Assembly (NCBI GenBank): GCA_965224785.1
Contig: OZ245062.1
Span: 2,852,001 to 2,916,000 of the forward strand
Source of the DNA: JALSNL01 sp036479585
GTDB lineage: Bacteria > Bacteroidota > Ignavibacteria > Ignavibacteriales > Melioribacteraceae
Direction of reading: 5' to 3'
Length of the DNA stretch: 64,000 bases
Below are positions 59,157 to 64,000 of the stretch, one piece after another (position 1 is the stretch's first letter; each line of letters starts with the position of its first letter). Position numbers and translations under genes: made by a program. The notes beneath the pieces are model-generated. The model ran no database searches, was not told the origin of the DNA, and saw nothing but the letters and a program-made list of their open reading frames with translations.

Positions 59157-60452
59157 ATGAATTTAGTAAATAAACTGTTTGGTCTTTTATTTTATTGTCT
59201 GTTGGTGACTAAAGTTTTTCCACAGGGAGAATCTCATATCTCATTAAATGGAAATATTAACAATTCAGTCCACACAAGAAGCATTTACAATATATCAACT
59301 TTAACTCCGTTGAAAAAAAATAATTCTGTTGAAGTTTTAGATAGTCTTGTTTATATAAGTACAAACAATGATAGAAAGAGGATTGCATATAATTATAATG
59401 ATGATTTATCATTAAATTATTTCATAAATGCAGGTTGGTATAATGGCGAGTGGATTAATACCGATAAACATACAAACTCATATAATTCTGATAGAAATAT
59501 TGAATCAGTTCTTTGGGAATGGATTAATACATCATCGGGAGAATGGTTGAAAGATGCGAAGGATGTTTATAATTATGATTCGTTAGGAAATAGGATTTTT
59601 AGTTTACATCAGTATTTTAATGAGCAGGAATTTGTAAATCAAAGAAAATATGAAAATTATTTCAATGGAACAAATTTAATGTCATCTAGACAACAAAGTT
59701 GGATTGATAGTAAATGGGTAAACAGTTTCAAAACAATTAATACATTTACTTCTGATAATTTAAAAGACTCTACTTTATTCCAAAAATGGATAAACAATCA
59801 GTGGGTGAATTCTCAAATAAGTATTTATGAATACGATGAAAATGATAATATGATTTCTATTCGTATAAAAATCGAGCAAGAAGAACAATGGATAGATTAT
59901 GCTGTGGGAGTATTTGAATATGATGTAAATAATAATTTAGTTCTTGAAAATTGGCAAATAACTGGGAATAATAATTGGGAAAATTGGTTTAGAGTATTTT
60001 ATGTATATAACAGTCATAATAATTTGATTCATCTATTTGGTGAAGAATGGAAAAATGACCAGTGGGTTTCAGAAAATGAACAGCTTAAAGTAACAAATCC
60101 CGATGGTATTTTATATGGGTATTTAGCTAAAGAAGTATTTTTGTTTTACAGAAATCTTACAAGTGTAAGAAGTAAAAAAAATATTTCCGGTGGATTTAAT
60201 CTTCTTCAAAACTATCCCAATCCGTTTAATCCAACTACAACTATTACATATCAACTAAAAGATGCTAACAACGTAAACTTGAAAGTTTATGATGTACTGG
60301 GTAAAGAAGTTGCTGAGTTAATTAACGAAATTAAGAGTGCCGGAGTTTACAATATAAGTTTTAATGCAAGCAACTTGCCAAGTGGTTTATATTTTTATAG
60401 AATACAGGCTGGCGAGTTTACAGCAGTGCGTAAAATGTTGTTGATGAAATAA
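59157..60452 (+). CDS. T9SS cargo with YD-like repeats and type A sorting domain
   Basis: This 431-residue protein starts ATG at 59157 with a signal peptide (MNLVNKLFGLLFYCLLVTKV, about 1-22). From about residue 60 to 310 it carries tandem repeats of about 40 residues with a recurring WxNxxWxNxxxxxxxYD pattern: WYNGEWINTDKHTNSYNSDR, WINTSSGEWLKDAKDVYNYD, WINNQWVNSQISIYEYDEND. These resemble YD-type repeats of Bacteroidota surface proteins. Residues about 350-431 are the sorting domain with NYPNPFNPTTTITYQLKDAN and SGLYFYRIQAGEFTAVRKML, very like that of the earlier cargo. It should be a surface or secreted protein. Ligand unknown. Confidence 0.85.
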   Translation: MNLVNKLFGLLFYCLLVTKVFPQGESHISLNGNINNSVHTRSIYNISTLTPLKKNNSVEVLDSLVYISTNNDRKRIAYNYNDDLSLNYFINAGWYNGEWINTDKHTNSYNSDRNIESVLWEWINTSSGEWLKDAKDVYNYDSLGNRIFSLHQYFNEQEFVNQRKYENYFNGTNLMSSRQQSWIDSKWVNSFKTINTFTSDNLKDSTLFQKWINNQWVNSQISIYEYDENDNMISIRIKIEQEEQWIDYAVGVFEYDVNNNLVLENWQITGNNNWENWFRVFYVYNSHNNLIHLFGEEWKNDQWVSENEQLKVTNPDGILYGYLAKEVFLFYRNLTSVRSKKNISGGFNLLQNYPNPFNPTTTITYQLKDANNVNLKVYDVLGKEVAELINEIKSAGVYNISFNASNLPSGLYFYRIQAGEFTAVRKMLLMK

Positions 60453-60634
60453 TAATTACCATACTCATAAAATTGGAAAGGCTAGGGTCTTCATCGCTGA
60501 AAAGCACCTAACATTTTTCAAGTCAAATCTCTCACAAATCTCACTTTCTTTTCATTGATTTTATTTACTTATCTATCTATATTAGTTGTCTTATTTTAAA
60601 TTAAAAAACTATAAATTAAACAATATTAGGTCGT

Positions 60635-63600
60635 ATGAAAGAACTCAGATTTAGAATTATTCTAGTAATATTTGCAGTTGCATTGAGTCTATTTTTGTTA
60701 TATCCAACTTATCAAGATAGTAACTTCACAACGCAAATCGCTCAACAAGTTGAAAACTTTAGAAAAGACATCAACACATCAAATCCCAATCTTAGCACCG
60801 AAGCAGTTGAATCACTTTTAGAATATAAAGAGGATAGTCTTCGTGTTTCTAATCCAGATATAAAAAAGGCTCGTGAGAAAAGAGTTAAACTTGGTTTGGA
60901 TTTGCAAGGTGGAATGTATCTTGTAATGGAAGTGAATACTGCTAAGTTGCTGGAAAAACTTGTTAAAGATCCTGATGCACAATTTGAAGCTATCTTAAAA
61001 GAAACTGCAGCAATTGCTAAAACATCTGATGAAGATGTTGTTTCTATTTTAACAGCAAAACTGAAAGAAAACAATATCCGTCTAAGTAGATATTTCGGTT
61101 CAATTCGCCAAGAAGATACTGATATCATTGACGATCTAAAGGCTCAAGAATCCGATGCTGTTACAAGAGCAATTGAAATTATTAGAAACAGAGTTGATCA
61201 GTACGGAGTTTCTGAGCCTTCAATACAAAAGCAAGGTGCAAGAAGAATTATTGTTGAATTACCTGGTGTTGCTAAAAAAGAAGAGGCAAAAAATCTACTT
61301 CAAGGTAGAGCAATGTTAGAGTTTAAACTGTTAAAGGAAGCTGAGTTTACTTTCCCAATTATAAATAGAATTGATGAAGTTCTTGCCAAACAATACGAAA
61401 AAGATTCAACTGAAACTACAGCTTTGGATTCTGCCTTAACAGATGAGTTAAGTGAAGAAGAGTTTTCTAAAGAACATCCTTTCTTTTCAATTGCAAGATT
61501 ACTTTCTCAACAAAGTGCAGATCTTGTTGTTAAAGAAAAGGATAAAAATATCATAAACAATTATCTTAAACGACCAGAGATTCAAAATATTATCCCTAAT
61601 AATGTACAGTTTCTATATTCTGCTAAACCGGATTTTGTTCAAGATGGAGTTAACTATTTTAGACTTTACCTTGTTAACAAAACTGCTGAGCTTACTGGTG
61701 GAGTTATAGTTGATGCTCAAGCTAACATCGATCCTTCCACAACTGGAGCAGTAGTTTCTATGCAAATGGATGCTGAAGGTTCAAGAGAATGGGCTCGTAT
61801 TACTGGCTCTAACATTAACAAAAGATGTGCAATAGTTTTGGATAGCTATGTTTATACAGCTCCAAACATTCTTGGTAAGATTCCTTCTGGTAACTCTCAA
61901 ATTAGTGGGATGGAAAATTTAGAAGAAGCTAAGTTAATTGAGATTGTTCTTAAAGCTGGTGCATTGCCTGCCCCAGTTGATATCATTGAGGAAAGAACTG
62001 TTGGACCATCACTCGGACAAGATTCTATTAACCAAGGCTTTACATCAACCCTAGCTGGTTTTCTGCTTGTTGCAATTTTTATGCTAGCCTACTATAGAAA
62101 GACCGGAACATTTGCTGATTTAGCTTTGCTGTTTACCCTACTATTTATACTTGGTATTCTTGCAGCCTTCAAAGCCACATTAACCTTGCCTGGTATAGCT
62201 GGTATCATTCTAACCATTGGTATGGCGGTTGATGCTAATGTACTTATCTTTGAAAGAATTCGTGAAGAAATTTCAACAGGCAAAACTATTAAGGCTTCTG
62301 TTGAAGGTGGGTTTGCACATTCATATTCTGCAATTTTTGATTCAAACATTACATCATTTTTTACAGCAGTAATTCTTTATCAATTTGGTAGCGGACCAAT
62401 TCAAGGTTTTGCCTTAACTCTTATGATTGGTATTCTTGCAAGTTTATTTAGTGCATTAGTAATTACCAAACTACTTTTTGAATTTATGCTTGCTAAGAAA
62501 TATGAAATTGATTTAGGTAATAGGTCAAGAATATTTGGCGACTTAAACTTTGACTTTATTGGAAAAAGAAAAGTTGCTTATATCATTTCCAGCGTACTAA
62601 TTGTTATTGGACTTCTAAGTTTAGTAACTAGAGGTTTGGAGTTAGGAATTGATTTTAAAGGTGGCTCTGAAATTGCTGTAAAGTTTGATAAATCTATTGA
62701 TATTACACAAGTAAGAAAAGATTTAGGAAATATTGGAATTGGGAATGTTGAAGTTAAAACATTTGGTGGTGATCAAGGAATTCTTGTTAGAACAGAACTT
62801 CAAGAAATTCCTGCTAATGTTGTTCCGCAAATACTTAGTTCAATTAGTAAATCAATTGAATCTAACTTCCCAGGTATTGGAGCAAGAATTGTTGATTCAA
62901 CAGCAAACTCTATTACTTACGAGTTACCTGATGCTGAAACTACAAATAAAGTTACAGCTAAATTATTTTCAGAAGGATTTCAAACTGCTAAAGTTTCTAA
63001 AGAAAATGATAATAAACAAATGATTGTTAGTATTGGTATTGCTGATTGGATTGAAGACAACTTAAAAAATACTCACCCAGACAATCCTTTTACGATTCTT
63101 AAAGAAGAAAAAGTTGGACCTAAAATTGGTGAAGAACTTAAAACAGATGCAGTTATTGCAATTGTTTTATCACTAATTGTAATTTTAATTTATCTTGGTT
63201 TTAGATTTAAATTTGGTTTTGCACTCGGTGCTGTTGCTGCCCTCTTCCACGATGTTTTTATAACACTTGGAATTTTCTCTCTTCTCTACGGACTTATTCC
63301 CGGATTGAATTTAGAGATTTCAATTAGTGTTGTTGCAGCTTTCTTAACTTTAGTTGGTTATTCAATTAACGATACGGTTGTTGTGTTCGATAGAATTAGA
63401 GAAGATATTAAAGTTCACAAAACAGCTAAGATAGAACGCATTATGAACGAAGCAATTAACAAAACAATGCGTAGAACTATTGTTACCAGTTTAACAACTT
63501 TAATTTCTGTTACTGTTCTGTTAATATTTGGTGGTGAAGTTCTTAGAGGCTTTGCATTTACATTATTCTTTGGAGTTCTAGTTGGAACTTACTCTTCTAT

Positions 63601-63664
63601 ATTTGTTGCTAGTTCCTTTGTATTAGAATACGCAAAGAAACGTGGAGAGAAAATTCAGTTTTAG
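60635..63664 (+). CDS. secDF: SecDF protein-export membrane protein (fused)
   Basis: This 1009-residue fusion carries the SecD part (about 1-660) and SecF part (about 690-1009). SecD shows KLGLDLQGGMYLVMEV, VSEPSIQKQGARRIIVELPG, GGVIVDAQANIDPSTTGAVV and an RND-type block of helices with GMAVDANVLIFERIREEI. SecF begins with a second GLELGIDFKGGSEIAVKF and ends with another RND helix set including VGYSINDTVVVFDRIRED. About twelve helices in total. It pulls preproteins across the membrane using the proton gradient. Fused SecDF is frequent in Bacteroidota. A clear terminator follows. The start ATG is 60635. Confidence 0.96.
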   Translation: MKELRFRIILVIFAVALSLFLLYPTYQDSNFTTQIAQQVENFRKDINTSNPNLSTEAVESLLEYKEDSLRVSNPDIKKAREKRVKLGLDLQGGMYLVMEVNTAKLLEKLVKDPDAQFEAILKETAAIAKTSDEDVVSILTAKLKENNIRLSRYFGSIRQEDTDIIDDLKAQESDAVTRAIEIIRNRVDQYGVSEPSIQKQGARRIIVELPGVAKKEEAKNLLQGRAMLEFKLLKEAEFTFPIINRIDEVLAKQYEKDSTETTALDSALTDELSEEEFSKEHPFFSIARLLSQQSADLVVKEKDKNIINNYLKRPEIQNIIPNNVQFLYSAKPDFVQDGVNYFRLYLVNKTAELTGGVIVDAQANIDPSTTGAVVSMQMDAEGSREWARITGSNINKRCAIVLDSYVYTAPNILGKIPSGNSQISGMENLEEAKLIEIVLKAGALPAPVDIIEERTVGPSLGQDSINQGFTSTLAGFLLVAIFMLAYYRKTGTFADLALLFTLLFILGILAAFKATLTLPGIAGIILTIGMAVDANVLIFERIREEISTGKTIKASVEGGFAHSYSAIFDSNITSFFTAVILYQFGSGPIQGFALTLMIGILASLFSALVITKLLFEFMLAKKYEIDLGNRSRIFGDLNFDFIGKRKVAYIISSVLIVIGLLSLVTRGLELGIDFKGGSEIAVKFDKSIDITQVRKDLGNIGIGNVEVKTFGGDQGILVRTELQEIPANVVPQILSSISKSIESNFPGIGARIVDSTANSITYELPDAETTNKVTAKLFSEGFQTAKVSKENDNKQMIVSIGIADWIEDNLKNTHPDNPFTILKEEKVGPKIGEELKTDAVIAIVLSLIVILIYLGFRFKFGFALGAVAALFHDVFITLGIFSLLYGLIPGLNLEISISVVAAFLTLVGYSINDTVVVFDRIREDIKVHKTAKIERIMNEAINKTMRRTIVTSLTTLISVTVLLIFGGEVLRGFAFTLFFGVLVGTYSSIFVASSFVLEYAKKRGEKIQF

Positions 63665-63692
63665 TTTTAACTCTGAACCTATACGATATTAA

Positions 63693-63721
63693 AAAAGCCA
63701 TCATTAAATCTGATGGCTTTT
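63693..63721 (+). terminator. Terminator after secDF
   Basis: AAAAGCCATCA (63693-63703) and TGATGGCTTTT (63711-63721) form a perfect 11-bp stem with a 7-base loop, followed by T-rich sequence. Confidence 0.9.
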
Positions 63722-63859
63722 CTTTTATCCTAACAAATCTTAAATCTCACAACTATTTTCAATTTAAGATTTTCTTAAATCTACTTTGTTTTGGGTATAT
63801 CTTCTGTGCTTATAAAAAATACTACTAGACAAAACAAATTACTATTTCTATTTATGAAG

Positions 63860-64000
63860 TTATAATTGGTGTGGAGTTAATCCATTATTTAATTTCACAT
63901 TAATTTTATCAATTAATTTTGGTAGTTCATCTATTGTGCTAATAACAGCATGAGCTCCAGCATCTGAAAACTTTGTTATTATTTTTTCTATTCTTTCTGT
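63860..64000 (-). CDS. Phosphonoacetaldehyde-hydrolase-like HAD protein, C-terminal part
   Basis: Reading inward from the window edge on the minus strand, 46 residues are open before a stop at 63860. The text includes TERIEKIITKFSDAGAHAVI and STIDELPKLIDKINVKLNNG with LTPHQL at the end. This fits the C-terminus of phosphonoacetaldehyde hydrolase and related HAD enzymes, where an AGAHYVIDSI-type segment precedes the last helix. The catalytic part lies outside the window, so the assignment is tentative. It is convergent with secDF. Confidence 0.45.
   Translation of the reverse strand, partial: TERIEKIITKFSDAGAHAVISTIDELPKLIDKINVKLNNGLTPHQL

Noticed and set aside
1..64000. CRISPR arrays, tRNA/rRNA genes, complete insertion sequences, prophage
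   Set aside because: No spaced direct repeats of CRISPR type, no tRNA T-loop pattern, no transposase or integrase motif was seen. The repeats found are palindromic and dispersed.

Overview
The window is low-GC bacterial chromosome, about a third G+C by eye. It most likely comes from an Ignavibacteria-like member of the Bacteroidota/Chlorobi lineage. The evidence is a type IX secretion component (PorQ), secreted proteins ending in the T9SS sorting domain with a YPNPFNPTT motif, fused LpxC-FabZ and fused SecDF (both common in this lineage), and Gram-negative outer-membrane genes (BamA, Skp, LpxA/C/D, TamB). Shine-Dalgarno sequences are present at many starts (GAGG or GGAG) and several genes start with TTG or GTG. 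Species cannot be named from the sequence alone.

Layout. 1-6.5 kb: end of porQ, a DUF2279-like protein, a probable operon of a cysteine-rich MerR regulator, a DUF302-like exported protein and a FadL-type channel, a TPR protein and an ArsC/Spx-like protein. 6.6-17.8 kb: a HAD phosphatase, a pair of M16 peptidase homologues (one inactive by motif), a lipoprotein serpin, glycyl-tRNA synthetase, a hypothetical protein, tryptophanase and a YIP1 membrane protein. 18-26.3 kb: PriA, an orphan adenine methyltransferase, a chemoreceptor, LexA with two novel-looking operators and two small genes behind it, a lipoprotein tyrosine phosphatase and a GNAT. 26.8-47.5 kb: an envelope-biogenesis block, uppS-bamA-skp-skp-lpxD-lpxC/fabZ-lpxA-lipM-like, then a propeller protein, hldE-type adenylyltransferase, tamB, rnr and a peptidase/propeller/beta-barrel fusion. 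47.5-55.4 kb: a GNAT, FmdB, a lipoprotein, then prs-rplY-pth-hppA-rpsF-ssb-rpsR-rplI ending in a clear terminator. 55.4-57.4 kb: a three-gene operon encoding a small exported protein, a multi-pass membrane protein and a membrane-anchored LuxR-type regulator, followed by a highly structured non-coding stretch. 57.4-64 kb: two T9SS cargo proteins flanking an outer-membrane barrel, then secDF and the end of a phosphonatase-like HAD gene.

The intergenic spaces carry several families of dispersed palindromic repeats. One is MITE-like, with roughly 32-44 bp terminal inverted repeats. Another begins TGTCAT and ends ATGACA. Two short families are built on AACCTCGAAGG and GCAGATTGC palindromes.

The most interesting candidates are the LexA operator pair (ATAGTG-N10-CACTAT) and the two small genes downstream of lexA, the membrane-anchored LuxR operon with a 20-bp lux-box-like palindrome upstream, and a short reading frame with a strong ribosome site, a T_TTT_TTA slippery heptamer and a downstream hairpin. 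No CRISPR array, tRNA, rRNA, complete insertion sequence or prophage was recognised.
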